From contig NC_088789.1 in the NCBI RefSeq assembly GCF_949628265.1, positions 12,640,886 through 12,704,885 of the forward strand: a DNA stretch of 64,000 bases. Direction: 5' to 3'. The notes below the pieces were generated by a model. The model worked only from the letters and a program-made list of their open reading frames with translations, was not told the origin of the DNA and ran no database searches. The stretch comes from Cloeon dipterum. Taxonomy: Eukaryota; Arthropoda; Insecta; Ephemeroptera; Baetidae. Below, piece after piece: positions 26,661 to 39,300 of the stretch; position 1 is the stretch's first letter, and every line of letters starts with the position of its first letter. A program made the translations under genes and the position numbers.

Positions 26661-27840
26661 TTCAAGTTTATTCCCGATAAGAAATGAGTGCGTTGCAAAA
26701 GCTCAGAACTGTGGCGGCTCGGGTAAGTTTCTCTCTACCAGCGAGCAGTTGTCTTGAATTACTGCTCCGAGTTTTATTGCTTAACGATTGACTTGTCGGT
26801 GAGGGACTCTTTTATCATTTTAGAATGAGCAAGCGGATTTGGGAGTTCGCGTGTGAGATCCGAAACGCTCAAGAGCATGTGGGGAGAACATGGGCTAGCC
26901 CGTGCATAGAATTCGCACCCTCAAATGTGTACTAATTACTGCCAGCTTTTGCAACTATCAGAAAAGGCAATCAACATATGGAGAATTACAATAGTTGTAC
27001 AGTGAGTGAGAAAGAATTGTTCGATTGATAGGACGACTACTTTTAATGCTCTCGTATCAATCTAATTACATATTCTTTAAGTCCTTAATTAACAAGAACT
27101 CCACTTATTTTAACTTACTACCCATTTTTCTGATCCTTGCTCTTCAACTTCTTTCCAGTTTCTTAAATATCACCTCTTTGCCACTACAACACTCATCTGT
27201 TTAAATTCGACTTAAATGCTAAAAATTTGTGGGCTTCCCATTGATGGTGGAAACTTTTATCATTATTATGTACATTAATTTATCAGTGCAACATAAAATT
27301 AATCAATAATGTTGTAATAATACCGTCACCTTATCAATTAATTACTAAATTAATAGTATCATTTTTCAACAGGAAGCACTCTAATTGCAAACATATTTTT
27401 TAATATAAGCTGGGAAAATGTGATAATCAAGTTTTCCAGTTGGCAAATAAGTAAAATTGGCATGCTCATTGCAGTAAATTAAGGTAACTGGAGTCCAAAA
27501 AACTTTAATTGCAAGGAACCGATGGGTCTAAAATTTAACTGCCAGTAAATAAAAGGTAAGTACTGGCCCTTGATAAAAATACAAAGTCTAAAAAAATTTG
27601 TGCATGTCATATAGTGGTGAAAATAAAACTATTTTCACTATTACGCTTGCTCCAATTTTGTAAGGTGCAGGTAAATGTTCACCAACTACGACATCTCCAA
27701 AATCTTCATCAAAATACTCAAAATTGGTTCTACTTCATGTGAACCATAGTGTTGACCACTCTCAATTCACATTTTCTAGCTAACCACAGCGGATTTTGCC
27801 AGAGAAAAATCGTGTTCGGTCAGATAACACTAAACTGTAC
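26661..27840 (-). other. probable 3' UTR of capicua
   Basis: AT-rich non-coding DNA directly downstream of the capicua stop. Minus-strand AATAAA signals at 26773-26778 and 26667-26672 would give a 3' UTR of about 1.1-1.2 kb. The end point is inferred only from these hexamers. Confidence 0.35.
26773..26778 (-). terminator. candidate poly(A) signal for capicua
   Basis: TTTATT on the plus strand reads AATAAA on the gene strand, about 1.06 kb past the stop codon. I saw no closer perfect hexamer. A hexamer alone is weak evidence. Confidence 0.3.
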
Positions 27841-30800
27841 CTAAGAGTTGTTTTGGCTACTAGTTGTCGGCGTTGAATTGGCTGAAGCTCCTGCAGCTGC
27901 TGCGGAAGGATAAACAAATTTAACATGCAAGATCAGCCACTACTTGAGGAAGATAAACACTAACCCTGATTATTCTGATTGACAGCTGGACTGCCTGGTG
28001 TTGGTGTACTAGGTATCTTGATGGTCGTGCTGGCCTTAAGCCTCTGCCTCACCTCTCTAATTTTCAATTGGAGAGCACCCTTGGTGGGGAACAAGTCAGC
28101 ATGTTCAGCCTGATCAGGGAAAGACTTAGAATGTTACCACAAAAAGTTACAAAAAAATCATACTTGGAAATTGGAAGTGGCTTCAGTTGATGGGAAAAAT
28201 CCATGATTATTGAAGAGCTCCATGACCAAAATTCTTCGTTGCTCCAGAACGCGTCTATGCCCTCTATCTCCCGACTCATTGCTTGCTGAGTTGGGTGGTC
28301 CTGAGGCGGTCCTAGGTGTCTTTGGCGTTCGAGGACTGGCAGCTACTGCATCCTCTTCTAACATAAAAATACTAAGTTAAATATTGCGCTTAAAATTGGG
28401 TTTCTTCAAAAATTAAAGCAGAAAACTTAAAAATTATTTTAACTGCAAAAATGTATGCCTATTCTATCAGCATTTTATATAACTTGCCTCTGAATGGGTT
28501 TTCAGGATTGAAATCTGGCGGGAAGAAAGTTTGACCGACAAGTCTGGCTGACGGCATTAAATTCGCGCTTTCAGGATTTGATGAAGGTGGCGGAAGTGGC
28601 TCCAGCATCATGTTACTTGTATGTGGTGTGGCAGGCTGACTGCTCTCTTCCCTTTCTTCAGCAATCGATTTCTTCCGATAACTCTGCAGAGATCAAATAG
28701 TTGTGAGATGGACAGTAAATACACATAAAGGCCATACATGTACCTGTACAAACACCCTTGGACTGGTGTTAGGGATGACACTGGGAGACTTTCCCTCGTG
28801 TGGTTTAAACTGCGGTAAAGATGAAAACTTTGCTTCAAAGTTGACCGTCTCAAGCACCCTGAAAATACCATAAAATAGCTCAATAGTTCTATGGCTCTAA
28901 ATGATGAACTCACTTGTCCATTCCATCCTCTATATTTTTCTTAAAGAAACTCTTCTTGCAAGCTGGGGAAATAGGCATCGAGCCTGTTGAGCCACTTGGG
29001 CTTGGAGGAACCGGTTCTTTATCTTGGTTTTCAGGAAGCAAGCCACCCGATGAAGAACCATGGTTGCTGAGCGAACCTTCAGAAGCTGTAGAAGCTAGGA
29101 ATCCACTTTAGAGTTTAAATCATTTTCATAATTTTATTTCATACCTTTGCGTCTTTGCAACGGAGCTTTGCCAAGTTGAGCCGGCGTTGGAGCTAACACA
29201 AAAGGCTGCCCATTTTCATTGGTTTCAGGATCAGCCTTTGATTGCTTTGCCTGGAAGAACAATGATATTATAGTCTCAGCTAAGCTACATTATGTCTTGA
29301 TAAATATACATTAACAATCTTTGATCAAATTTTAGACCATTATTAAATACAAAAATTATTAGCACAGTCATAGATTATCAGACTTCAAATGCTTGGTACA
29401 AGTCAGCAGCAACTCAATCAAAAGCTTGAGTAGGTATCTACCTCTTGGGGATGCTTTTGAGTAGCAGCAGGAGCTGGCGATGGCAGACTCTTGGTCACAA
29501 TGACAGTCTGTGCCGTGGAGCTGGGAGCCGATGTTTGTGCAGCTAAACTGTAAAGCACGCTCTGCGTGCCAGTAGCAGGAACTGTCGAAGCTTGGGACAT
29601 TGGTTGCAACAATCTCACGAATGTTACTGTTCCTGATTGTTGCTGTGGGTGTGGCTGTTGTTGTTGCTGCTGCCCAAACGACTTGGCCTGCATGTGAGTC
29701 TTGACCTTTGGGCTAGTAGGCAGGAAAGCACCACCAGTGGGTTGGAATTTTGAAAGGCCAGCTGGGTTTTGTGGAGAGTATGGGAACTTGTGTGGCGTCG
29801 GCGATGGCTGAGGCAAGTTAGTTGGGCTGAATGGACTGTACGTTGGGCTTGAGCTGTCAGAAGGCAATCTGTGAGGTAGGAGTAAACTGTTTTGGAAACA
29901 AAAAGAAAGCAGAAACCAAAAAATTAAACAACATAAAATCAAACACAATTTGAACATAAATGCAAAAATAAACAGGAAAAGGACAAAGAATTACCTCATT
30001 TTAATTGGCTTCGGTCTGCAAGTTGTGGAGTTATCATTTTGAGAGCTGGGCGACTGAGGCACTGCCTCTTTTTTTGCATCTAGCCCTACAGGCTGAGAGG
30101 ACGCCTGGCTTTTCAAAAGTGAAACTTGTACTTGCTGGTGAGGCTCACTAGTAGGGATTTGCGAAGTTTTTGATAAAGTACTTGGCCCGATTCCTGGAGT
30201 CTTGCCGTTGTTTGAAGCAACAGGACTGAACCTGCAGTTGTAGATTTTTTACAAAGCTCTATTTTGATGTGACATTGAGTACCTTTGCTGTGGAAACACT
30301 TTGTTTTCAATCAGAGTTTCATTTTCTGATTCTGAGTCAGAGTTGACATTCTCAGCACATTTTAGATCAATCATTGGACCTTCTTTGCCTTCTTCACCTT
30401 CCTTGGACAAAGGTTCTTTGGGTGTGCTTGGCTGACTAAGATCATTCTTTCCAGAAGAACTTTTTCTTTTGTCTTTTGAGCACCACTTCCACTCAGGATG
30501 AGCTTTGAAGTGTGCCTCTTTAACCTGCAAAGCCAGAAATATAATTTCTGTTGTCAACACACACCTAAATAATGTACCTCTGAAGCGAGCTCATGATATC
30601 GCGTTTTCTCATCAGTTCCCAATGCATACCACCATTCACCTAAAATTTTACTGACAGTCCTGTTATCTTGGTTTGGATGGCGTTGATGCACAAGAGCTCT
30701 GTGTCTCTTGCTAAATATCATAAAAGCATTCATCGGACGTCGTATTCTATCTTTGCCCTGCAAATCAACGACAGTCAGTTTTTGGTTGGAAAAAAAAGTC

Positions 30801-33800
30801 AAAGGAGATACCTTCACTGGACTTGGTAGAGCAGAGAGACTTTGAGATCGTCGTTTATCACCAGCTACTTGATCTTCTTTGCTGCTGTTTGGTTCAGGCT
30901 CAAACACATCATCATCTAACTCGGCACTGGTCTCGATGTCCATCTTTTCCTCAACAAGAGAATTTTTCCGCTAAAATGGAAGCATTGAAGTGTCTTTAAA
31001 AACTGCAAAAATCTACAACATACCTCTGGTTTGCAAGGTGGAGCAAGTGGAGGGTGCGCTTCTGCATTGGCAACTTTGTTGTTTGTCAAGTTATTGGCAA
31101 TGCTATTTTGCTGGCTCGCCGTTGGTGGTTTCACAAGTACAGAATTTGCAGTAGCGGCCGGTAAGATAGGAACCAAATTGGTCCACGGGTATGTAATAGC
31201 AGCTGTGGCAGTGTTCGGCTCTGAAACTACAAGACTTCAATAAAAACACCTGAACTAAAAAAGTTAGATATTAGGAGTATTGAAAGTAAATTCATTATTT
31301 CTCCAGATCAAATATGTTTCAAGATTATCCAACTACCCCTTACACACCTCTCGTTTCTGGGGAGACAACTGGTACAATGTGTGTTGGTCCAACGATTACT
31401 GGCTGGAATTTGGGTGTGACGTGATTCTCATCAGAGTTATGTTTGTTGTCAGTCTGCTGCACAGCTACGCAAATAATCGAGTGCTCAGGGTTGGACTTGT
31501 TGGACTGAACAGTATACAGAGTCAGTTGCTTCTGAGTTGTCAGTGCCTTCTGCAACAAAGGCTGGCCTTGATTTTGCTGTTTGTTAAAGCAAATTAGCAT
31601 TAGCGACCATATAAGTGATGATGAACGGTCAGTACCTCATTAATGGTGTAATTCAACAAAGCAACTTGCTGCTCGTTGGTCCAGTTCTTCACGTTTGGAC
31701 TAGGACTGATCCTAATTACACTTGTTTGGTTCGAGTTTGGGGCAGTGGTTGAAGTTGAGTTAACTGTGGATGTGGGATGAGAATTTTCTGAGATCACTTG
31801 TTGCTGAGTTTGTTGTTGCTGTTGAGGCAGTTGTGGCGCATGCTGCTGTGGCAACTGCTGATGTGTTCTTTGTGACAGATTTTGCATCGCTGTTGTTTGT
31901 ACAGGGACTTTTGAAATAAGCATATGCGGACGAACAATCTCAGGCCTGTGAGGCGATTCGAGTTAATGAAAAAAAAAACGTATCAAAAGGCGTGCTGTAC
32001 CTGATAAGGTTCTGTTGGTTGTTATAATTCCCAAATTGCTTGGGAACAGGACTGACATTGTGGGGAGAAAGCAATCTGTTGGCTGGTTTCTGGTCACTGT
32101 GGCTCACGATAGGGACAAACAGGTTAGTAGAAGCCCCAATAGGAGACCGGGACTGATGGAAGTTGGAGTGTGCATTTTGTTGGGCCTGGGTGACTTCTGG
32201 TGTTGCTGGTTTTGAAGTTCCCAGGGAAACTTAAAAAAATTGAGATAATGCAAGGTATTTAAATATTTTAGCCGCTTTTACCCATGATGTTAGCAGCTTC
32301 AGTTTCCTCTGCATCAAAGTTTCTACTGTTCAGTCGCAGAGCAGAGGCTCTAACCTGATTGCCATTGTTCCCATTTCCATTAGTATTACTGGCTGGAGGT
32401 CCTGGCAGTGGCGTAGGATTTGGCGTGTTGGACTGACTGGTGAAGATAGGTGAAGGCTCCTCAGACTCCCTGAACGAAACAGTTAAAAACTTCGAGCACT
32501 TGGATTGTAGTAATCCAAGCTTACCTTCCAGAGGATGGCGTGACACTGTTCTTAAGCGCTAAGTGTCTAGAGCAGTGGCCTCTGCGCTGAGATTCCTTGT
32601 TACAACCCTCCCGAGAGCACAGCCTCCGCCACTGCTTGCCGTTGAACTTCTTCCTTATGCCACTTTGAGTACGAACAACGTCGCCCTTTTTGTAGTGGTG
32701 AGGTGTGGTGGTCTGTGAGCGGCTTGGTGTGACAGAACCACCACTGTTTATCTGGTCACAGCAGGAAGAGCCACGGCTTTGCACAGATGATCGTTTGCTA
32801 CTCCCTGTTTCTGATATTTTCACATCTATAATACAATTGCCTTCATTGGTAAAGCAGAGTTTATAAAAAAAATAAAAATAAATGTATTTCACAACAAAAG
32901 AAAACAAAAGTGAAATTAATAAAATTACCAATTTCTGAAGGAAACATGATGTCTTCTTTCCGCAAATCATCATCTGAGTCGACAAATTCGTCAAACTGCT
33001 TGCGCCGGAAATCAGCTTCGGCATGTTGGTGGTTATTTTGTACTACAGGTACAGTCAAAGTTGAGGCCGTGGATGACAGGTTGGCAGCGTGGGGAGAAGC
33101 CACACGCAGAATGGCTGGTGCAGTCGTGACTGAAGGTATAGGCATTGGGCCTGAAGGGTTGTTGTTGTTGAGGGGCGAAGTCGCAGAGTGACGGTACATC
33201 ATAGGCGTGCATGGCACCAGGTTTTGGTGCGAAGTAGGAAGGGGAGACGCAGGCGCTGGTAGCGGCACCGGCACTTTGGTCACATATGACAAAGGCTCGG
33301 CGTGGTTCTCAGCATGATGAGCCAGCTCCTCTGCCCAGGGTGCTTGCAAAATTCGCAGGTGTGCGCGTTTCACTAGGCGCCTAAATGTTGCATCACCCAT
33401 GCGTATCTCAACCAACACTTGCAATGGATTTGAGTATATCTGGAAATTACCAACAGGTAACAACAATTAACTAACAAACCTCAACATCAGTGGGCTTAGG
33501 ATAGTTAACATTGGGATGGGGCAACTTAGATCATGTTTCCCTCCTAATGCTATATGAATGGGAAAGCAACGTAATTGCTGCTTCATTATCTCTCCTATCC
33601 TCACTCAGATTGTTAAACAAATGCTTTGGTAGTAATTACCTGACAAATTATAGCAGAAAGGTATCGGACCTCTGGGTGGCTATCTTTTACAGCAAAGGAA
33701 AACCTTCCACTCAGCTGACTGAGCTGACTCATACTTGGACATATGTCAGAAACAACATCAAGCGGGCCTATGAAAGAAGTAAACAGCGCCATTAATACTC

Positions 33801-35229
33801 TGCCAAATCCTTTGAGTAAATGTGCAATGAAGTGACTAAATATAAACACAATAAAATCTCAAAGTCAGCGCAAAGTAAAATTGAAGGAGGTTGTTCAAAA
33901 TTTTCAACTTCATTCATGTTAAAGTGACACAACCAAATAACCAGCAAATGTAACTTGATCTTGGCAATTATTTTATCAATGTGAAGCACAAGATCCCAAA
34001 GATATTAATTCAAATTGTTTTGCCAGCAGAACTTACTATCAACAAAAACATTTCCGTAAAGCAGACTGACAGGTTCTTCGTTAATGCTGGTGCGGTCAAG
34101 GGTCACTGTTACCCCTCCCGCCTGGTTTCCAGTGTTCATCAAGACGTTGGATATTGTACCGGGCCGGTAAATTTGTGGGTTGTATTTGCTTCTGGCCAAA
34201 ACTCGATGGCCAACAAAATCTTGAAGGTCAATGCAGCAGTGAGGGCCAGTCTGTAAAAGCTCCTAAGTGTAAAACATTTGCAGCGATTTTGACAGTAATT
34301 TTGATCAGAGGTTCAACAGTTAAAACAGCTTTTGCTTATGAGCAAAGTTTCCTTCCTGTTATGTGTATTGTGTATAGTATGTGATTCCAAGAGTGCTGAC
34401 TCTAATTGCAGCAATGAAGCTTTCGGGTATAACAAAGGTGGTATCTAAAATTCTCACCTCCTTGGCAACCGTATAAGGGGCCACGTCGGTTTTGTGGTGA
34501 GCGGCTGGCATAGGCGCAGGGGGTGAAATCTGGACAGGTGGAGGCTGCAGTGACAGAGGTCCCACTGAGCCATGGCTAGCTGAGCTTGGTGGGTAGTATG
34601 AGGAGTAGTCGATCGGTGCACCCTGAACTGGGTTGTACTCATTACTGGCAGGGATGGAACTAACCAGAACCGTCGCCGATATCCTTGTATTGCCTTGAAG
34701 AATTAAAACATGGCTTGATATTGAATATTTCTTTGGAATGAAAGCATTATACTGAAATGATAATAGGAAAGTAAACTTATATCAGTTAAAACTATTTTCA
34801 ATGACATTCCTTCTCGACTAAAAGGAAGCATCTTAAAAATTAATTATGACTCATTATGGATGTAAAATGATTTTTTTAAAACAATGGCAATGTTTTATCG
34901 AAAGAGCAGGATGTAGTAAGAGCCTTTAAAGTTGTACCATGATAGCGCGTAAAAATGCACGTGCAGGGTTACGGCTAATTAATACTGTGCAACAAAACAA
35001 GTTCTGCGTAAAGATAGTAAAGAGAACGGAGGTGATTAATAGTTCATTGTTCAAGGAATTCTACACAGGTGCGCAACTGAGGATGATTCACGCGCTTTTT
35101 CCTCCCACCTTTGTCGGTGACCGGGCTGCAGTTGTCTTCCTCCAATTCACTCGGGTCAAATTTCCTCTTCTTCGGCAGGTTTCGCACCGGGGGCTTTAGG
35201 ACCCCGCCACCCGGTTCGTTCTCTGACAT
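27841..35229 (-). CDS. cic: Capicua, HMG-box transcriptional repressor (long isoform)
   Basis: Capicua is a nuclear repressor that binds DNA through an HMG box plus the C-terminal C1 motif and is relieved by RTK/ERK signalling. Coding exons (minus strand): 35229-35109, 34693-34458, 34250-34037, 33767-33640, 33439-32929, 32825-32525, 32469-32282, 32229-32001, 31945-31636, 31576-31348, 31226-31024, 30970-30812, 30757-30578, 30524-30283, 30231-29995, 29886-29442, 29250-29145, 29094-28914, 28858-28744, 28683-28488, 28357-28164, 28109-27965, 27899-27841. Total is 4929 bases, 1642 aa, in frame throughout. Landmarks: Tudor-like region about 119-190; long-isoform block with [16 protein letters not shown] at about 448-495; an ataxin-1-binding-like segment ([14 protein letters not shown]) in exon 11; 14-3-3-type site RRSQSLSAL in exon 12; HMG box [20 protein letters not shown] from about 948; C2-like [14 protein letters not shown] in exon 17; C1 motif ([17 protein letters not shown] to [12 protein letters not shown]) in exons 21-22. 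Glutamine-rich runs lie in exons 9 and 16. The ATG at 35229 is the first in a coding exon that follows a splice acceptor, so 5' UTR exons lie upstream. A short isoform promoter upstream of exon 11 is expected from other animals but was not identified. Confidence 0.95.
30758..30811 (-). other. cic: 54-base in-frame intron next to the capicua HMG box
   Basis: The GT-AG intron between exons 12 and 13 is exactly 54 bases, contains no stop in the gene frame, and would add 18 residues directly before the HMG box if retained. The flanking introns (53 bases each) are not multiples of three. Whether retention occurs cannot be seen from DNA. Confidence 0.6.
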
Positions 35230-35736
35230 CTCCTGCGATACGAGCAAAAAATTAGGCAAAATGAGTCATTCAATTTCCCTCCTCCGCCTCCCGCAATGAT
35301 CATCGGAGTATCGTTACAAGCGGTGACGAAACTGGCCAATTTCTTGTTTCTAACGCGCGATTCTGCACAACTGTAGGGATAACGGATGAAAATCACGTCG
35401 GCCCACAGCAAGATGAATAATATCGTAAACGTAACGCATGACACAGAGCGAGATGAGAGATAAAAAAATTGCTAGACATGCTGGTTAGCAACAGGGCATT
35501 AAAATGTATCCGCTCACTGTACGCAAGTGCATTTTATTTCAATGGCAGTTACTATATTACAACATCGGCGCGCTTCTAACGATAGCCATACCTCAAGTAG
35601 AGGGCCCAACAGACCCCAAGGAATGTAACAAGCGCACTCGGAATGTTTTGGGCATTAATAAAAAATCCAGAGTCAATGAAGAGTCTAAATTTACACAATA
35701 CCCCCATCAACGTACAGGTGAATAATACTTGGAAAT

Positions 35737-35746
35737 CCGCCATCTT
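35737..35746 (-). promoter_or_regulatory. YY1/pho-like motif upstream of capicua
   Basis: AAGATGGCGG on the gene strand, 508 bases upstream of the capicua ATG. In animals this motif often sits just downstream of a transcription start in the sense orientation, as here. It would place a noncoding first exon near 35.75 kb, joined to the coding exon whose acceptor precedes 35233. This is inference from a 10-base match. Confidence 0.35.
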
Positions 35747-36078
35747 ACACCCGAGTTATTGACAAATTTTGGCTGCCTCGCGATCCCCATGCCGGGTCTA
35801 GGCAACCACCGTGCCTGACAGTCCCTATTACACCAACCTTGGTCTTCAGTTTGGGCCGCTGATTTGATCCCTGCGATCGCCCGGACGTCCGAAATACGAC
35901 GTTCTTATGGCCCTTTACATCACTACCAACTTGGTTTCAGAATTTTCAACGAAATCTTTAACTGCATCACTACTTCTAGACGGGAAGGTTTACAATCAAT
36001 AAATTTCAAGGAAGATTTCCTAGCTCTTCATTAAAGACACGAACAGTTGAGTGATGCCCGCGAACATTTGAAACTCGA

Positions 36079-36093
36079 CGCCAAACTTTGGCG
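36079..36093. promoter_or_regulatory. inverted E2F-like half sites
   Basis: CGCCAAACTTTGGCG is a perfect 15-base palindrome (single centre base) made of two TTTGGCG half sites. It lies about 850 bases upstream of the capicua ATG in the probable promoter region. TTTGGCG resembles the E2F core; binding is not shown. Confidence 0.3.
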
Positions 36094-36320
36094 GCGGTAG
36101 AAAAATAACTAAAACAGCCGTGGCAGCCAGCAACGAATCAGAGAACTGAGAGAACAGAAAGCATGAGTAGCGAGCATGTTTATTGGCTGGCTATCTGCTT
36201 CGTTCGCACTATGTAGAGTAGAGACCGTAGAGACCATTCCCTCTCTTCTTACTACGTACACACACAAACATAACTGACCGACAGACCACTCTCCGTCGGC
36301 TCCCCCCCCCATACACAATG

Positions 36321-36345
36321 TTAGCTTGGTTAGCTAGGTTAGCTG
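36321..36345. repeat. short tandem repeat, 9-base unit
   Basis: Three imperfect TTAGCTNGG-like units in a row, just after a run of nine or ten C. It is too short to assign. Confidence 0.4.
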
Positions 36346-39300
36346 AACATTTTTGCATTCGTTCAGCACACAATCACTACATATCACTATCACAGCCCTA
36401 CGCAAATCTCTAGTTATATACTACACCCCTGATATTATCATTGAATAGTAATAATATAAAATAAAATAATAAGAGATTATTAATTGCATGTATTGATGGT
36501 TAAAAATCGAAAACAAGCACAAATGTTAAAGAAATTACGAGTATAGCAAAAGTTCACTCTTAAGTTTTTCGGTATACTATACATTGTATGAAACATGTAA
36601 AAATTTCACATTTAACTCCACTATTAAGTTTACCACCGTGCAATATATTACAATGTGATTATAATAAAGAGCTGGCGAAAAATTTAGCCTAAAGGAATCA
36701 GTAACTTTTTCCACCGTCATAAAATAGCGTATAAAACAGCTCAAAAACCAAACGCGATTTTTTTTTGTTGCAAAACAAGGGCAACAGTAAATTCAACAAT
36801 TAAAACTTGTGTGCGTTTTTTCCGCTACCAATTCGCCATAATTATTATATTATACTGATTTTTTGAAAAGAGTGACAAAAGTTGTTGCTATCTTGGCCAG
36901 GTGAGAAGGAAAACGTTATTGGGTGTGATTGGATGGTGAGTGACTTGGTGTTGTGTTGTTGCTACACACGAAGCGAATAATTATGTACATATGTATTAGA
37001 TATGAGCATGCATCACCTCTATTATACGCAGCCTGGAAATTTTATTTGTTGATATCAGCCACCGGGAACCGGGAAAACAAAATGCTGGATTGCTGGCCCG
37101 ATCAGACCACGTGGCGCGTAGAGTAAACTAGCCTGGCTCTGGCCAAAGTGGGCTCTGAAGGCAACGATATTTTACACACAATACACTTGCGTGAGGGGCG
37201 AGAAAGGCGAAGGTGTTGTTGGGGGTGGGGGTGGAGGTTAAACATAAGAGATAGTCATATTTTTTTATACTATATTATCAGCACTATTCTTCCGTTCATA
37301 GGTTTAATTCATGAATAAATTGGCGAAATCGACAAAATTTTCCACTGGACTTAATAATGAATATTATCATATATAAAATAACAACTGGCATTATATTGTA
37401 CGCTAGAACTAGAAAAGAGGGTGCTACCGTGCAAGTACCGTGCCGACCTATGTTTACGCACTATCAGCGACGCGGGGCAGTGGCCGCCGTAAAAGTGAAA
37501 TCTCGGCCCTGCTCTCTCTCAAGAGGCCAGAGCCTGTTCCTCTAGCCATGCTTGACGTTAAAGGGTGCGGTGTGGGCAAAAAGGGTAACAGTCTGGTTAC
37601 TATACCATACCTGTTTATTGTTGTTAGCGGCGACAGAGTACACATACAGCTTGGCTTCCAAGAGGGACGAACGGGGGAGCGAGAGAACGACGTGCTCATC
37701 GCGTGGCGTCAGGAGAGCGAATGTGTGTGTGCGTGACTCCTTATAAGGTGCGGGCAGGTTGTGCTCTCGAGAGGGATGCTTTTGCGTTGCCTCTATTGTT
37801 ACCCGAGTTTCTCCCCTGTGGGCGCCCGTAAATTCACGTCGTTACATATCGGTTCATAAGAACTATTAATGCGATCGTAATATCGTCAGGTAAAACCCTG
37901 ACATCTCACCGTGGTTTAGTTTTTCTTTTTTTTCTCTTTTTGAATACAAATAATTATCCTCAAGGGTTTGTTAGTTTTTTGTTTGTGTAGGTGAACCTTT
38001 TTACCATGACAAACATTTTGATTGCAACATGGAACCCCAAAATGATAGAATATAAAATGAATGTGCAAACGCAAAAAATGTTGAAATTGTAAAATTATTG
38101 AAAATCTTTAATCTCTGAGAGCAAAAAAAAAAGAAAAGAAAATTAATGATGAGCTCAATATTTGAAGGTCATTTCTCTACCGTAAGTATAGAAATTTAAA
38201 ATTCAAGAAAAAATATGAGCAGAAGGGTCATTAGACACAATAAAGCAACTATCGCATGAACTCGATTCAACATACTTTATTAATAAGTTTCTGAGTCATA
38301 GTATATCATTCATATTTCGCACAGTGTACAGTTAATATACAAATATAAATATGGAGCACATCATCGAAAAACTGGTTTCGTAAGTTCTATATTTACAACA
38401 ATAATTATCTATAGATATCAATATTAACCGGTTAAGTTGGGAGAATATTTTCAACCATTAAATTTTAAATAATTACAGTCGCGATTTTGAGGGCTATAAT
38501 ATTTTCTCACTTAATTTTCCTGACAAAAATAGATATTCTTTTGCTTTGCTTCACTCTCCTAGCTATGTATTAACTGCAATAATTTTACTTATCTCTAACA
38601 AGATAATCAACACAGTACTTCACTAACACACAACAATTGCGGCGAAAAATCACATCACTCACGCACTATTAATAAGAATGGTAGAGAAATATTTAAGTTT
38701 TGAACGACTCTAAAGAGAAGAAAAGAAAAATAACACAAAAGACACAGCGGCATTTAATGACTACTGCCATTTCACAAAATATACGAAAAATTAAAACCAG
38801 AATCAAACTCACTAAAATGGAGAACCCTATTTTACGTTACTTATTTTCAACCCTGAGCAGCAAAGTTGCACGGAAAGAATTTTGGAATCATCGGGTTTCT
38901 CCATTCCGTCTAATCATGTACATTTCAATATGCTTATTAATATGTATATATAGTGTTATAATTACTTTCGGAAATTGGTCTGGCAGTGGCGACAAAAAAA
39001 TACTATAATAATAAGTTTTTTGAATATAGTAGAATAAACATTGAATGCTTGTATAAAGTTATAATGTTTATTCCATTTCCATACCCATTAATGATCTTAT
39101 TTCCAGAAGTGTGGTGAATGTCAAGGTGGGAGATTTTTTTATGGTTAAGTTTGTGAAGCGTACGTTTTAGTTCTGTCAGTGTAACAATGTAAAATACTAC
39201 ACCTTTCCCTCTCCCTGTATCATGACAAGACCACCATCTCACACGATAGAAGGTACATCAACCCACAATATGATCAGGATTTTTGGTTTTGATTTAAACG

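Noticed and set aside
38700..39008. 102-codon plus-strand frame with one hydrophobic segment
   Set aside because: Lies in AT-rich probable UTR/intergenic DNA with Lys/Ile bias expected from composition; no family match.
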